DNA of 37,584 bases from an uncultured Sutterella sp. (GTDB lineage: Bacteria > Pseudomonadota > Gammaproteobacteria > Burkholderiales > Burkholderiaceae_F). A model generated the notes under the pieces. It ran no database searches. It was not told the DNA's origin and was given only the letters and a program-made list of their open reading frames with translations. Made by a program: the position numbers and the translations under genes. The stretch is from the NCBI GenBank assembly GCA_900542805.1, contig UQOW01000018.1, forward strand, positions 1-37,584. The letters run 5' to 3'. Below are positions 1-9,796 of the stretch, one piece after another. The number at the start of each line of letters is the position of its first letter. The first letter of the stretch is position 1.

Positions 1-122
1 AAAACCGAAAGAAGCATGCTTCCCGTGCCCGGGTCCAAATAGGCCCAGGCATCGATGGGAAACAGCCCGACAAACAGGATGGTCCATCCGACTCGGGAAA
101 TCGTCTTGTGTTGGTCTCGCAT
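1..122 (-). CDS. N-terminal part of an exported/membrane protein, cut by the window edge
   Basis: The minus-strand frame opens with ATG at 122 and stays open to the window edge. It encodes about 40 residues: a short polar start (MRDQHKTISR), a hydrophobic stretch that looks like a signal peptide or membrane anchor (VGWTILFVGLF), and then AYLDPGTGSMLLS. The motif YLDPGTGSML occurs in several families of small or large bacterial membrane proteins, so a membrane location is a fair inference. The rest of the gene is outside the window and no function can be given. It follows msbA on the same strand with about 60 bp between them, so co-transcription is possible. Confidence 0.55.
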   Translation of the reverse strand, partial: MRDQHKTISRVGWTILFVGLFPIDAWAYLDPGTGSMLLSV

Positions 123-180
123 GTACGCGCTAAACGTTGCAGAAAATACTGCCCCTATACAAAGGGATGGATTTTAGCCC

Positions 181-1953
181 TTAAGGCGTTTTCTGAGAAA
201 ACTGAAGCGAATACAAATGCGCATATTGTCCCTTCTTTTCAAGAAGCTCGGCATGGCGTCCGGTTTCGACTATGCGCCCGTCCTTGATGACGACAATAAG
301 GTCTGCGCCCTCAATCGTCGAGAGGCGATGGGCGACGACAAACGTCGTGCGCCCTTGCATGAGTTGCCTCAGGGAGTCCTGAATGTATTTTTCGCTTTGA
401 GTATCTAAGGCACTTGTCGCTTCATCCAAAAGAAGAATCGGCGCATTTTTCAATAGGGCACGCGCAATGGAAATACGCTGCTTTTGCCCGCCCGAAAGCC
501 GACTGCCGGCCTCACCGACCCGGGTATCAAGCCTCTTGGGAAGCGACTCAATAAAAGGCATCAAGTACGCCGCCCGCGCCGCCTCTTCAATAGCCTCACG
601 CGTCGCATTTTCAACGCCGAAGGCGATGTTAGCGGCAATCGTGTCATCGAAAAGAACAACGTCTTGACTGACCAGCGCGAGATTTTCTCTCAAGCTCTTG
701 AGCGTCACGGCACTTTGCGGCACGCCGTCAAAATAGATTTCTCCGGCACTCGGAACCCAAAACCGCGGAATGAGGTTGATGATGGTCGACTTCCCGGCTC
801 CCGAATCTCCGACAAAGGCAATGGTTTGTCCCGGTTTCACATCGAGCGTGAAATCCGTGAGAGCATTGGTTTTAGCCCCCTCATAGCGAAGCGATACGCC
901 GTCAAAGCGCACGGCTCCCGTCAAACGCGGCACCTGTGTCTTCCCGTCATCGGCTTCCGGTAATTCATCGATAACCGAATAAATGCTGTCGCACGCTGCC
1001 GTCAGACGCGCAATCGACCCGTTTAGGCTCGCCAGGTGTCGAATCGGCGGCAGGAGCATCAATAGGGCCGTTAAGAACGTGACAAACTCGCCCATCGTAA
1101 TCGCCCCGCGATGGGCTTGTGTCAACGCAAAAACAATCACGACGGAAACGGCGCCGACCGCCACAAAACGCGTCATCGGAGTGCCGGCGCTCGTCACGAG
1201 TTGCATGCGAAGGGCAAGTTTTCGAATCTGAGCATTAACGGATTTGAAAAGTGTCTCTTCGCGAGCATAGCCGTCATAGACCTTAATCACATAGCGTGCA
1301 TCGATAGCTTCCTGAATCACACCGCTTAACTCTCCGAGCGTTAACTGGTACTTTTTCGCGTACTCGCGCATGCGACGCGTGACCCAACGGAGAATCAACA
1401 CAATCAAGGGAGCAATTACCAATGAAACGAGCGTCAACTGCCAATTCTGATAAAAAAGAACAACGAGAAGCCCTAGGACTTGCAGCGAGTCCCGAACGAT
1501 AGACGTGAGAATCTCGGCGGCAGTGCCGAGGGCATTGCTCGCCTCATTAATGAACTTGGAAACGATGATGCCGGAAGGAAACTTTTGGTGGGAAGCCGCG
1601 GGCCACCGAATGATGTTTTCAAACATCCTGGTGCGCAAAACCGCAATGACGCTTTGCGAAACGCATTGCAACAGGTAGGAGCTTGCAAACGTCGAAGCGC
1701 CGTGTAAAAAAGCAATCGCAACTAACGCGGCCGGAGCCCAATAAATCACATTAGGGTCTTTTTCGTAAAAGCCGGCATCGGTGAGTTTCCCGACAAAAAG
1801 CGCAATGACGGCCGCCGCTCCTGCTGTCACAATCATGGCAACAACGGCTGCAGCAATCGTTCCCTTGTAGGAACTAAAAAGTCGAATGAGGCGCTTGAAG
1901 TTTTTTCCGGCCTCCGGAGGATTCGGCGTCGTCGCCTGTGAAGTCTCGGTCAT
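181..1953 (-). CDS. msbA: Lipid A export ABC transporter, permease/ATPase fusion MsbA
   Basis: This is a half-transporter that, as a homodimer in the inner membrane, flips lipid A-core from the inner to the outer leaflet. Residues 30-320 form a six-helix ABC transmembrane domain. The nucleotide-binding domain follows, with Walker A GDSGAGKST near residue 385, the signature LSGGQ near 486, Walker B ILLLDEAT near 508 and the H-loop histidine in VVAHRLST near 542. The length of about 590 aa matches the family (E. coli 582). I prefer the ATG at 1953; a TTG seven codons upstream is possible, and neither has a clear Shine-Dalgarno. The gene is divergent from a GT9 heptosyltransferase, which fits an LPS role. 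Assignment to MsbA rather than another exporter rests on the MsbA-like sequence throughout and this context. Confidence 0.9.
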   Translation of the reverse strand: MTETSQATTPNPPEAGKNFKRLIRLFSSYKGTIAAAVVAMIVTAGAAAVIALFVGKLTDAGFYEKDPNVIYWAPAALVAIAFLHGASTFASSYLLQCVSQSVIAVLRTRMFENIIRWPAASHQKFPSGIIVSKFINEASNALGTAAEILTSIVRDSLQVLGLLVVLFYQNWQLTLVSLVIAPLIVLILRWVTRRMREYAKKYQLTLGELSGVIQEAIDARYVIKVYDGYAREETLFKSVNAQIRKLALRMQLVTSAGTPMTRFVAVGAVSVVIVFALTQAHRGAITMGEFVTFLTALLMLLPPIRHLASLNGSIARLTAACDSIYSVIDELPEADDGKTQVPRLTGAVRFDGVSLRYEGAKTNALTDFTLDVKPGQTIAFVGDSGAGKSTIINLIPRFWVPSAGEIYFDGVPQSAVTLKSLRENLALVSQDVVLFDDTIAANIAFGVENATREAIEEAARAAYLMPFIESLPKRLDTRVGEAGSRLSGGQKQRISIARALLKNAPILLLDEATSALDTQSEKYIQDSLRQLMQGRTTFVVAHRLSTIEGADLIVVIKDGRIVETGRHAELLEKKGQYAHLYSLQFSQKTP

Positions 1954-2085
1954 GGATTCTGTCTGCCGTTGCAAAAGCGCAACTAAAAAATTTATCCGTG
2001 CAATCGGACGGATTTTACAGACTCATTCTTCTTTAATGCGACCGACGGCACCCCTATAATGGGAAAGTTCTATCCGAGGTTCCTC

Positions 2086-3018
2086 ATGACGACCGTTTTA
2101 TGCCGCCTCCCCAATCACGTCGGCGACTGTTGTATGTGTATGCCCGCTTTGCGTCTCTTGCAGGCAAGCGGCTTTACCCCGGCGCTTGTCGGCAAGCGCT
2201 GGGCCGGTGATTTGGTCGCCGGTATGGGGTGGCGGTTCGATCCCATTGAGGGGCATTTTTTCGACGATGTCACGCGCATCCGTTTCATTGCACGTAACGC
2301 CGGGGCCAAGTACGGGCTTTTGATGCCCAACTCCTTCGGATCGGCGCTTCTTTTCCGTTTTGCGCATGTGAGGGTAGCTGGTTTATCAACGGATCTTCGC
2401 GGCTTTCTTTTAAATGACTCGATTAAAGAGCCGGGTCCCTGCCACGAAGTCGAGCGCTTTTTTTACGTGGCGCACGAGGCCATCAAAGCGTGGAGCGGAA
2501 CCCCGGCCTGGAATGTCGCCCCGAAGCACTTGGGGCTTTTGGTTCTCAAGCGCCATGAAGCGGCAGCTCGCAATCTACGACGTGAATACTCCATTCCGGA
2601 GCGCTATGCGATTTTGGCTCCGGTCGCACGCGGCCTCCATAAGGGACAAGTCAAATACTGGTCACACTTTAACGACCTATGTGCTCCGCTTCGCGCGATG
2701 GGAATTGAGCCCATTGTCATTCCGTCGGTTCGAGAAGAAGAGCAAGCCAAAGCCCTATGCCCGGATGCGATGTTCCTGCCGCCGATGGGGCTGGGAAACT
2801 TTGCCGCCCTTGCCAAGCACTCCGAATTTGTCATTGCCAATGATTCGGGCGTCAGTCACGTCGCTGCCGGGCTCGGAATCAAACAAATTACGCTCGTTGG
2901 TGTCACCGATTCCAAGCGCACGGGACCCTGGAATCCTCAAGCCATCGTTCTCGGTTCAAACGGCGCCTGGCCTTCTCTTTCCGACGTTTTAGAAGCTATC
3001 GACCGCATCCGCGAATAG
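2086..3018 (+). CDS. waaF: Glycosyltransferase family 9, ADP-heptose:LPS heptosyltransferase II-like
   Basis: This GT9 enzyme probably adds L-glycero-D-manno-heptose from ADP-heptose to the LPS inner core at the cytoplasmic face. The N-terminal GT9 motif reads RLPNHVGDCCMCMPALRLL, and the C-terminal nucleotide-sugar motif is NDSGVSHVAAGLGIKQITLVG followed by RTGPW. The start at 2086 (MTTVLCRLPNHVGD) has GAGG seven bases upstream. An ATG at 2059 would add nine residues, but it overlaps a perfect TATAAT (2054-2059) that looks like the -10 box, so I reject it. The length of 310 aa is slightly short for WaaF (about 340), and the exact acceptor is inferred. The 3' end overlaps the convergent dnaE by 30 bp. 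Confidence 0.8.
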   Translation: MTTVLCRLPNHVGDCCMCMPALRLLQASGFTPALVGKRWAGDLVAGMGWRFDPIEGHFFDDVTRIRFIARNAGAKYGLLMPNSFGSALLFRFAHVRVAGLSTDLRGFLLNDSIKEPGPCHEVERFFYVAHEAIKAWSGTPAWNVAPKHLGLLVLKRHEAAARNLRREYSIPERYAILAPVARGLHKGQVKYWSHFNDLCAPLRAMGIEPIVIPSVREEEQAKALCPDAMFLPPMGLGNFAALAKHSEFVIANDSGVSHVAAGLGIKQITLVGVTDSKRTGPWNPQAIVLGSNGAWPSLSDVLEAIDRIRE

Positions 3019-6000
3019 CGTAGTCTCCTCAAAGTCCTGCGTAGCGCGGTGAGGGTACGCATAGTAGGCACTCTGAACCCCGGGGACGGTACGCGCCAGC
3101 TGGATGAAGTGATCGGTCGGGTGAATAAGGCCCTTCAAGAGCACCGTGCCTTTGCGGTTATGGGCGTTAATTTCAAGATGCACGGGAACTCCGACATCGT
3201 CACTAAAGGCCTGGAGAATGCCCTTGTAAAGATCTTCGAGTACGGTTGTATCCGTAATTCGCACCACAGCTGTTGCGTGAGACGCGAGACGCACTTCCTC
3301 TAGGGTCTTGATGACATCGACAATAAAGGAAAGACCTCCGGTGCGCCTGTCTTCCTGAACCTTCCCGGTCAGAACCAAGACATCATCGGGCACTAAAAGG
3401 GTACGATACCGCTCGTAGACGGCCGAATAAACAACCGCCTCTTGCGTATCAACCCCGTCACTGAGCGTCACGACGGCCATTTTCCCGCGCTTTCCGGCAA
3501 TGACACGCACGTTGGTCACAAGACCGGCAATCGTCACGGAGTTACGTCCGATCTGCAGTGCCGAAAACGGCGTGGCAATAGCCTTGACTTCCTGGCGGTA
3601 AGAGGCAAAAGCATCCCCCGTAAGGCAAAATCCGAAGACTTCCCGCTCCTCGGAAAAGCGCTTTTTCTCATCCCATTTTTCCGCGGCAAGCCAACTGACG
3701 ATGCGCTCGGGCTCGCCAAACGCATCGGAAAAAAGGCTTCCCTGCCCGGCATTGTCAGCAACCGCTTGGGCAGCAATAACAGCCTGCTCGGCGTTGGCAA
3801 AGAGTTTGCCGCGATTTGCGTCAAGAGAATCGAACGCCCCGGCTCGTGTTAATTGCTCGAGTGTCTTTTTGTTGACACTCGGCACACGGGCAGCCAAGTC
3901 GAAGATATCGATAAATGGACCGTTCATGCGGCGTTCATCGAGAATGTCCTCGACGATTTGCTGTCCGACGCCTTTGATGGCACCCAAACCGAATCGCACG
4001 CTTTGCTCGTCGGGAACCGTGTAGTACCACTCGCTTTCGTTAATGTCGGGAACGAGAATGCGAATGCCCATCTCGCGGGCATCGTCGACCAAAGCGTGTG
4101 TTTTCTCACCTTGATCCATCACAAGGCACAAGTTCCCGGCAAAAAAGGCCGCCGTGTGGTGCGCCTTCATATAGGCCGTTTGCCAGGCCACGAAGGAATA
4201 AGCCGCGGCGTGGGACTTATTAAATCCGTAGCCCGCGAACTTTTCCATCAAGTCGAAGATTTCCGCGGCTGTTTTCTCGTTCACGCCGCGCTCGGCGGCT
4301 CCCTTGAGGAAAACCACGCGTTGCTTTTGCATCTCCTCGACGTTTTTCTTGCCCATGGCACGACGCAGCAAGTCGGCGCCTCCGAGTGAGTACCCGCCGA
4401 TGGCGCGAGCCACGAGCATAACCTGTTCCTGATAGACCATGATGCCGTACGTTTCGCGCAGAATCGGTTCCATACGGGCATCGAGGTACTCGACTTTTTC
4501 ACGACCGAACTTGCGATTGATAAAGTGAGGGATCTGGTCCATGGGACCGGGGCGATAAAGAGCGTTTAGAGCTACTAAGTCCTCCAAGCAATCGGGCTGT
4601 GCCTGGCGCAGTTGATTGCGCATGCCGTCCGATTCAAATTGAAAGACCGCACCTGTATTACCTTCACGGAAAAGTTCGAGCGTTGCCGCATCATCGGTTG
4701 GAATGCGGCTTAAATCAAAATGCTCGTTCGGATGAAGCCTGTCGACGTATTCGACGATTTTGGCAAGAATCGTCAGCGTAGTAAGTCCTAAAAAGTCAAA
4801 CTTTACTAGGCCGACGTTTTCCACATCTTTTTTATCAAATTGGCTGACGGTGTTTTCAGGCTTTCCGTCGGCGTTATAAAGAGGACAAAACTTTGTCAGT
4901 TTCCCCGGAGCAATTAACACGCCGCCTGCGTGCATGCCGGTATTTCGCGTCAGACCCTCTAGGTCGCGCGCGTAATCCATAAGTTCCCGATACTCTTCAG
5001 AGACCGAAAGAGTCTGAAACTCAGGCTCCATGAGTGCGGCTTTATCCAGGGTAATGTCCGTTCCGGGCTTTTGCGGGATGAGTTTGGCAAGTTTATCGAC
5101 CTGGCTATACCCCATGCCGAGCACACGTCCGACGTCGCGCACGACGGCCTTGGCGCCCATTGCGCCGAAGGTTGCAATTTGGCTCACGGCTTCTTTGCCG
5201 TATGTGCGTTTAACGTATTCGATGGTTCTGTCGCGATTGAACTGGCAAAAGTCCACGTCAAAATCGGGCATCGAGACACGTTCGGGATTAAGGAACCGTT
5301 CGAAAAGGAGCCCGTAGTGCAAGGGATCCAGATCCGTAATGCCTAGCGAGTAAGCGACTAGGGACCCGGCCCCCGATCCGCGTCCCGGCCCCACGGGAAC
5401 TCCGTTGCGTTTGGACCAGTTAATAAAGTCCTGAACGATGAGAAAGTACCCGGGAAACTTCATCGAGATGATGGTCTTTAATTCATAATCCAGGCGCTCT
5501 TCATACTCCGGCCTTCGAGCATTGCGTTCTTTTTCATCCAGATACAAAAACGCCAAGCGCCTTTCAAGACCTTCTTTGGAAAGCTTGACCATATAGTCAT
5601 CCAGACTCATGCCTCCCGGCGTCGGGAACACCGGCAATTGCGGCTTTTGCAGCACACCGTCCAGGTTGCATCGCTTAGCAATGACAACGGAGTTTTCAAG
5701 CGCCTGAGGCATATCGGCAAAAAGCTCGTGCATCTCTCGGGCAGTTTTCATGTACTGCTCCGGAGTAAAGTCATGGGGACGCGTTGAATCGGCCATGATG
5801 CGTCCCGTGGCAATACACACGCGTGCCTCGTGCGCCTTAAATTCCTCGCGCTTTAAAAACATCACCGGGTGCGTGGCAACAACGGGAATTCCCATCATGA
5901 CGGCTAAATTCGCGACGCGAGAAACAAGCACCTCATCGCCCTTGCGGCCGGCACGCTGAACCTCTAGGTAAAAGCGACCTGGGAAAACCGACTGAAGAAA

Positions 6001-6474
6001 AGCCGCTTGCTCCCGAGCTTCGGATGCCTTTTTCTCCATCAGTTTGACTTCAACCAGGCCCTTAGGACCTCCGGACAAAGCAATCAATCCCTGACACGAT
6101 TCGGGGGTTAACCACTCGGCGCGAATCTCTCCGCGACCGGCATGTTGGTTTTCAAGCCATCCACGTGTCAGGAGCGAGCAAAGCGACAGATAGCCTGTGT
6201 GGTTTTGACAGTAGACCGTCAGGCGCTGCGGGGACTCAGATTGATTCTCATCAGGATTAGTAACCCACAAATCACATCCGACAATGGGTTTAATGCCGGC
6301 AGCAATCGCATGCGAATAAAAACGAAGTCCCCCGAAAATGTTCATCTGATCGGTGATTCCGAGCGCCACGCGGCTGTCTGCGACGGCCGCGGCAATCGCC
6401 GGATCCAAGCGGACGATGCCGTTAACGATGGAATACTCCGAATGAAAACGCAGATGAACAAAATCCAACTTCAT
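2989..6474 (-). CDS. dnaE: DNA polymerase III alpha subunit DnaE
   Basis: This is the catalytic subunit of the replicative polymerase holoenzyme. An N-terminal PHP domain (FVHLRFHSEYSIVNG, then ALGITDQMNIFG) leads into the palm, where PDFDVDF at residues 403-409 carries two catalytic aspartates. The third metal ligand is expected in VKFDFLGL near 560. Fingers, a helix-hairpin-helix, an OB-fold (ITIAGLVTNVRVI...GKMAVVTLSDG) and a tau-binding tail follow. The length of 1161 aa matches E. coli DnaE (1160). AAGGA lies just before the ATG. The gene begins 13 bp after ettA, so the two are probably co-transcribed. The stop codon lies inside the 3' end of the convergent GT9 gene. Confidence 0.97.
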   Translation of the reverse strand: MKLDFVHLRFHSEYSIVNGIVRLDPAIAAAVADSRVALGITDQMNIFGGLRFYSHAIAAGIKPIVGCDLWVTNPDENQSESPQRLTVYCQNHTGYLSLCSLLTRGWLENQHAGRGEIRAEWLTPESCQGLIALSGGPKGLVEVKLMEKKASEAREQAAFLQSVFPGRFYLEVQRAGRKGDEVLVSRVANLAVMMGIPVVATHPVMFLKREEFKAHEARVCIATGRIMADSTRPHDFTPEQYMKTAREMHELFADMPQALENSVVIAKRCNLDGVLQKPQLPVFPTPGGMSLDDYMVKLSKEGLERRLAFLYLDEKERNARRPEYEERLDYELKTIISMKFPGYFLIVQDFINWSKRNGVPVGPGRGSGAGSLVAYSLGITDLDPLHYGLLFERFLNPERVSMPDFDVDFCQFNRDRTIEYVKRTYGKEAVSQIATFGAMGAKAVVRDVGRVLGMGYSQVDKLAKLIPQKPGTDITLDKAALMEPEFQTLSVSEEYRELMDYARDLEGLTRNTGMHAGGVLIAPGKLTKFCPLYNADGKPENTVSQFDKKDVENVGLVKFDFLGLTTLTILAKIVEYVDRLHPNEHFDLSRIPTDDAATLELFREGNTGAVFQFESDGMRNQLRQAQPDCLEDLVALNALYRPGPMDQIPHFINRKFGREKVEYLDARMEPILRETYGIMVYQEQVMLVARAIGGYSLGGADLLRRAMGKKNVEEMQKQRVVFLKGAAERGVNEKTAAEIFDLMEKFAGYGFNKSHAAAYSFVAWQTAYMKAHHTAAFFAGNLCLVMDQGEKTHALVDDAREMGIRILVPDINESEWYYTVPDEQSVRFGLGAIKGVGQQIVEDILDERRMNGPFIDIFDLAARVPSVNKKTLEQLTRAGAFDSLDANRGKLFANAEQAVIAAQAVADNAGQGSLFSDAFGEPERIVSWLAAEKWDEKKRFSEEREVFGFCLTGDAFASYRQEVKAIATPFSALQIGRNSVTIAGLVTNVRVIAGKRGKMAVVTLSDGVDTQEAVVYSAVYERYRTLLVPDDVLVLTGKVQEDRRTGGLSFIVDVIKTLEEVRLASHATAVVRITDTTVLEDLYKGILQAFSDDVGVPVHLEINAHNRKGTVLLKGLIHPTDHFIQLARTVPGVQSAYYAYPHRATQDFEETTLFADAVDSF

Positions 6475-6487
6475 GGGTCCTTCTTTT

Positions 6488-8152
6488 TTAGTGCTTTAAC
6501 GGCTTAAAGCGAAGCCTATGGGGCTTAGCGGCATCATCACCCAAACGGCGCCGTTTGTCGGCTTCGTACTCGTTGTAGTTACCGGCAAAGAACACGACTT
6601 TAGAGTCCCCTTCAAAGGCCAAAATGTGTGTCGCAATACGATCGAGGAACCACCGATCATGACTGCTGATCATCGCGACGCCGGCAAATTCCAAAAGAGC
6701 TTCTTCAAGGGCTCGGAGCGTTTCGACATCCAGGTCATTACTCGGTTCGTCCAAAAGAAGAACGTTACCGCCTTTAAGAAGCGTTGCCGCTAGGTGCAAG
6801 CGCCCGCGCTCACCGCCCGAGAGAACACCGACTAACTTTTGCTGATCGGCTCCTTTAAAGTTAAAGCGACCGAGGTAGGCGCGACTCGGCATCTGAAAAC
6901 GTCCGACCTGAAGCGTGTCTTGCCCGCCCGAGACCGCTTCGAAAACAGTTTTGTCATTCGGAAGAGCGTCGCGCAATTGCGAGACGGCCGCCAGGCGCAC
7001 GGTTTCTCCCAATTCAATACTTCCGGAATCGGGTTTTTCTTTACTGTCAATCATTTTAAAGAGCGTGGATTTACCGGCACCGTTCGGTCCGATGACGCCG
7101 ACAATGGCGCCGGGCGGAACGGTAAAGGAAAGGTCGTCGATAAGGAGCCTATCGCCGAACCCTTTACTGACGTGTTTAAATTCGATGACTTTATTGCCTA
7201 AGCGCTCGGCAACGGGAATAAAGATTTCATTGGTTTCGTTGCGGGCTTGGTACTCGAAACTTGAAAGCTCTTCAAAACGATTTAAACGGGCCTTGGCTTT
7301 GGCTTGGCGTCCCTTGGGGTTTTGGCGGACCCATTCCAATTCGTGACGAATGGACTTAGCGCGGCTTTCTTCGGTGCGCTTTTCAAGCTCCAATCGCTTT
7401 TCTTTTTGCTCAAGCCACGAAGAGTAGTTACCCTTCCAGGGAATGCCTTCTCCGCGATCGAGTTCCAAAATCCACTCGGCCGCATCATCAAGGAAATACC
7501 GATCGTGTGTGACAGCAATGACCGTTCCCGGAAAACGATGCAAGAATTCTTCGAGCCACGCAACGCTTTCGGCATCCAGGTGATTGGTCGGCTCATCTAA
7601 GAGAAGCATGTCCGGGCGGGAAAGGAGGAGCTTACAGAGAGCAACACGACGTTTTTCACCGCCCGACAAGTGTTCGATTTTGGCGTCCCAAGGCGGCAAT
7701 CGTAGCGCATCGGCTGCAATTTCCATCTGTGTTGCAGCATCCGTTCCGGCTGCATTAATCACGGCCTCTAAATGGGCCTGCTCGGCGGCGAGTGCATCAA
7801 AATCGGCATCGGGTTCTGCATAAGCTGCATAGACTTCTTCCAAGCGCTTTTGAGCGGCAACCACTTCTCCCATGCCGGCTTCGACTTCTTCTCGAACCGT
7901 TGCTGCAGGATTCAGAATCGGCTCTTGCGGTAAATACCCGATTTTCAGCCCGGGTTGCCAAATGATTTCGCCTTCGATGTCGTTATCCAGACCCGCCATG
8001 ATTTTAAGGAGGGTGGATTTGCCGGCACCGTTTAAACCTAGGACGCCGATTTTGGCTCCCGGGAAAAAGGAAAGAGAAATATCTTTGAGGATGGCGCGTT
8101 TCGGGGGAACAATCTTCCCGACACGCATCATGGACATGATGTATTGAGGCAT
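6488..8152 (-). CDS. ettA: Energy-dependent translational throttle protein EttA (ABC-F ATPase)
   Basis: EttA is a soluble ABC-F protein that binds the ribosomal E site and gates the first elongation step according to ATP/ADP state. Two ABC domains are visible. The first has Walker A GLNGAGKST, signature LSGGEKRR and Walker B LLLDEPTNHLD. The second has GPNGAGKST, LSGGERGR and LLLDEPSNDLD, where serine replaces the more usual threonine. Between them is the charged linker (EQKEKRLELEKRTEESRAKS...NPKGRQAKAKARLNRFE) typical of the P-site tRNA-interaction motif. The length of 554 aa equals the family norm. It lies directly upstream of dnaE. Confidence 0.95.
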   Translation of the reverse strand: MPQYIMSMMRVGKIVPPKRAILKDISLSFFPGAKIGVLGLNGAGKSTLLKIMAGLDNDIEGEIIWQPGLKIGYLPQEPILNPAATVREEVEAGMGEVVAAQKRLEEVYAAYAEPDADFDALAAEQAHLEAVINAAGTDAATQMEIAADALRLPPWDAKIEHLSGGEKRRVALCKLLLSRPDMLLLDEPTNHLDAESVAWLEEFLHRFPGTVIAVTHDRYFLDDAAEWILELDRGEGIPWKGNYSSWLEQKEKRLELEKRTEESRAKSIRHELEWVRQNPKGRQAKAKARLNRFEELSSFEYQARNETNEIFIPVAERLGNKVIEFKHVSKGFGDRLLIDDLSFTVPPGAIVGVIGPNGAGKSTLFKMIDSKEKPDSGSIELGETVRLAAVSQLRDALPNDKTVFEAVSGGQDTLQVGRFQMPSRAYLGRFNFKGADQQKLVGVLSGGERGRLHLAATLLKGGNVLLLDEPSNDLDVETLRALEEALLEFAGVAMISSHDRWFLDRIATHILAFEGDSKVVFFAGNYNEYEADKRRRLGDDAAKPHRLRFKPLKH

Positions 8153-8236
8153 TGCTAACGATTTCCAGATTCAGTTGTGTACTTGCTACAAAACAACGAT
8201 CGTGACTTAGTTTCCCAGGGAAAGACTTACTTTGTC

Positions 8237-9568
8237 CTATAAATTCGAACGGCGATGCTCATTGTAGAGAGCACACTCGTATAAAAGCCAAAGAGATAAA
8301 AACACAAAGAAATAGTTCTTATGGAAGAATGCAACCTCTGTAATTCCCCAGGAAACAGATCCCACTAAAAGGCACAGAAGAACAGGCTCGCCTCTCGCTG
8401 CCTGAAATAATTGATACAGTAGCCAATTACTAACCAAAAAGAGCAGAAGACCTCCTGTGACAAAGATGTTTATACCCTCATTGTGAAAATGACGCAGTGT
8501 CCTCAGAAAGGTAGGATCAATACTGGAACCTGTAATGAGTCTAAGCCAATCGCATCGGCGAATATCTCCCAGTCCAAATAGAAAGTGATTCGGTATGACA
8601 TCAAGGATAGCGGCTTTCCACATGGCCAATCGCAGCCCAATTGAAGACGACGTTGTTTCTTTAGCATTCAAATCGAAAAAGTCAAAAATCTGCTTCAATA
8701 TTACACTAAATTTTTGTTCTGCCTCTGCTGGAGAGAAAATGATTACAAAATACATTGAGAGTGCAATTAAAAAAACAAAAAAAATACTTTCTTTTAGTGC
8801 CCAATGGAGTTTTATTCGAGCCAAATAAAGAAATAAAAAACAAAGAATCAGTTCTGTCACATATGCTGTACGACACGTTGTCCTCAATGCAACCCAGATG
8901 GCCAGAGATCCACATAGAGCATATACGAATCTTTCTACGCTATGAAAACACGGATACAAGTACGCGAAAAAGGTGGCACTCCCAATAATCATCGCCATAG
9001 AAGCAAAAATGTTTTGGTTTAAATCCCCATTAGGAACCAAATAATCCAAAACATAGATCTGATAAAGAGCTACAAAAAAAATAACTATACAAGACAATGC
9101 TCCTATCACGAAAAACTTTCTTAGATTGAAACTTTTAATGTTAGAACAAATCGATCCTGCAAGCAAAAATAGAATGACATATTTTGCATACGACAAATCA
9201 AAGGAGCAATCATGATAAAAATACAAAAATAAACATGTCACTATGACTGGTATGATAACCCAAGAATATAGTCTGAAGAGAGTCCAATCAATTCCTTTCC
9301 AATTTAGAAACGCATAACTAAAGAGAAATAGCCACAGAACATTCAGATAGCGTCTTCCTCCAAGAACTTCCCTCAGCAACTCAACTGCGCCAATTACATT
9401 AATTACGTACAGAGAAAACAGCAAGCACACAGAAATCAACAACACTGATTTCATGCGCTTTATATGTCTTGCATCAAAACTCATTTGAGTCCACTTGTTA
9501 ATTTTTTTGTATAACTCATGCATTTCGAAAACATGCTCTTCCACCGTCAGAGTGGCAAGAATCATCAC
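8237..9568 (-). CDS. O-antigen ligase / polymerase-like membrane protein (Wzy_C type)
   Basis: This polytopic protein of about 443 aa has roughly ten to twelve hydrophobic segments. It shows features of the O-antigen ligase/polymerase superfamily: an arginine-rich membrane-edge motif (RTTCRTAY) and a large loop carrying LRHFHNEGINIFVTGG, which resembles the conserved periplasmic H...G motif of WaaL-like enzymes. By family it would ligate or polymerise undecaprenyl-linked glycan on the periplasmic side. The ATG at 9568 overlaps the stop of the small upstream ORF (ATGA); later in-frame ATGs are possible starts. The gene is AT-rich with A7 and A8 tracts near 8768-8784 on the + strand, unlike the flanking ettA. 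WaaL versus Wzy cannot be decided from sequence. Confidence 0.75.
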   Translation of the reverse strand: MMILATLTVEEHVFEMHELYKKINKWTQMSFDARHIKRMKSVLLISVCLLFSLYVINVIGAVELLREVLGGRRYLNVLWLFLFSYAFLNWKGIDWTLFRLYSWVIIPVIVTCLFLYFYHDCSFDLSYAKYVILFLLAGSICSNIKSFNLRKFFVIGALSCIVIFFVALYQIYVLDYLVPNGDLNQNIFASMAMIIGSATFFAYLYPCFHSVERFVYALCGSLAIWVALRTTCRTAYVTELILCFLFLYLARIKLHWALKESIFFVFLIALSMYFVIIFSPAEAEQKFSVILKQIFDFFDLNAKETTSSSIGLRLAMWKAAILDVIPNHFLFGLGDIRRCDWLRLITGSSIDPTFLRTLRHFHNEGINIFVTGGLLLFLVSNWLLYQLFQAARGEPVLLCLLVGSVSWGITEVAFFHKNYFFVFLSLWLLYECALYNEHRRSNL

Positions 9569-9762
9569 ATATGCAGATAAGGAGGACTTAAATACGTCGA
9601 ACTGTTTCGCACAATAGCTATTTTGCTAGCAAAAACTTCGCCTGAACTCGCGTCCAATCTCATTGCCTCCCTTGAATCAAAGGATTCACAGTATCCGCCA
9701 ATATTACCCATTATCACAGGAGTTCCACAACTGTTATGCGCTACGCTAAAGGTCACCGACAC
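9565..9762 (-). CDS. Small ORF of unknown function, possibly a gene remnant
   Basis: This frame of 65 codons would start at GTG 9762 and overlaps the next gene by ATGA, the usual sign of translational coupling. I do not recognise the protein. It contains CGTPVIMGNIGGYCESF, which faintly resembles the C-terminal donor-site region of GT-B glycosyltransferases (GxPVI...GG), so it could be the stump of a lost glycosyltransferase. The frame is open for 25 codons further upstream to a stop at 9838, without an ATG or GTG start. A real small gene and a chance frame are both possible. Confidence 0.3.
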   Translation of the reverse strand: MSVTFSVAHNSCGTPVIMGNIGGYCESFDSREAMRLDASSGEVFASKIAIVRNSSTYLSPPYLHM

Positions 9763-9796
9763 CGTCTCATTCCATAACCCCCTATGAGGCTCAGGT

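Noticed and set aside
2059..2085. ATG nine codons upstream of the chosen GT9 start
   Set aside because: It overlaps the TATAAT box, while ATG 2086 has a Shine-Dalgarno and the conserved N-terminus.
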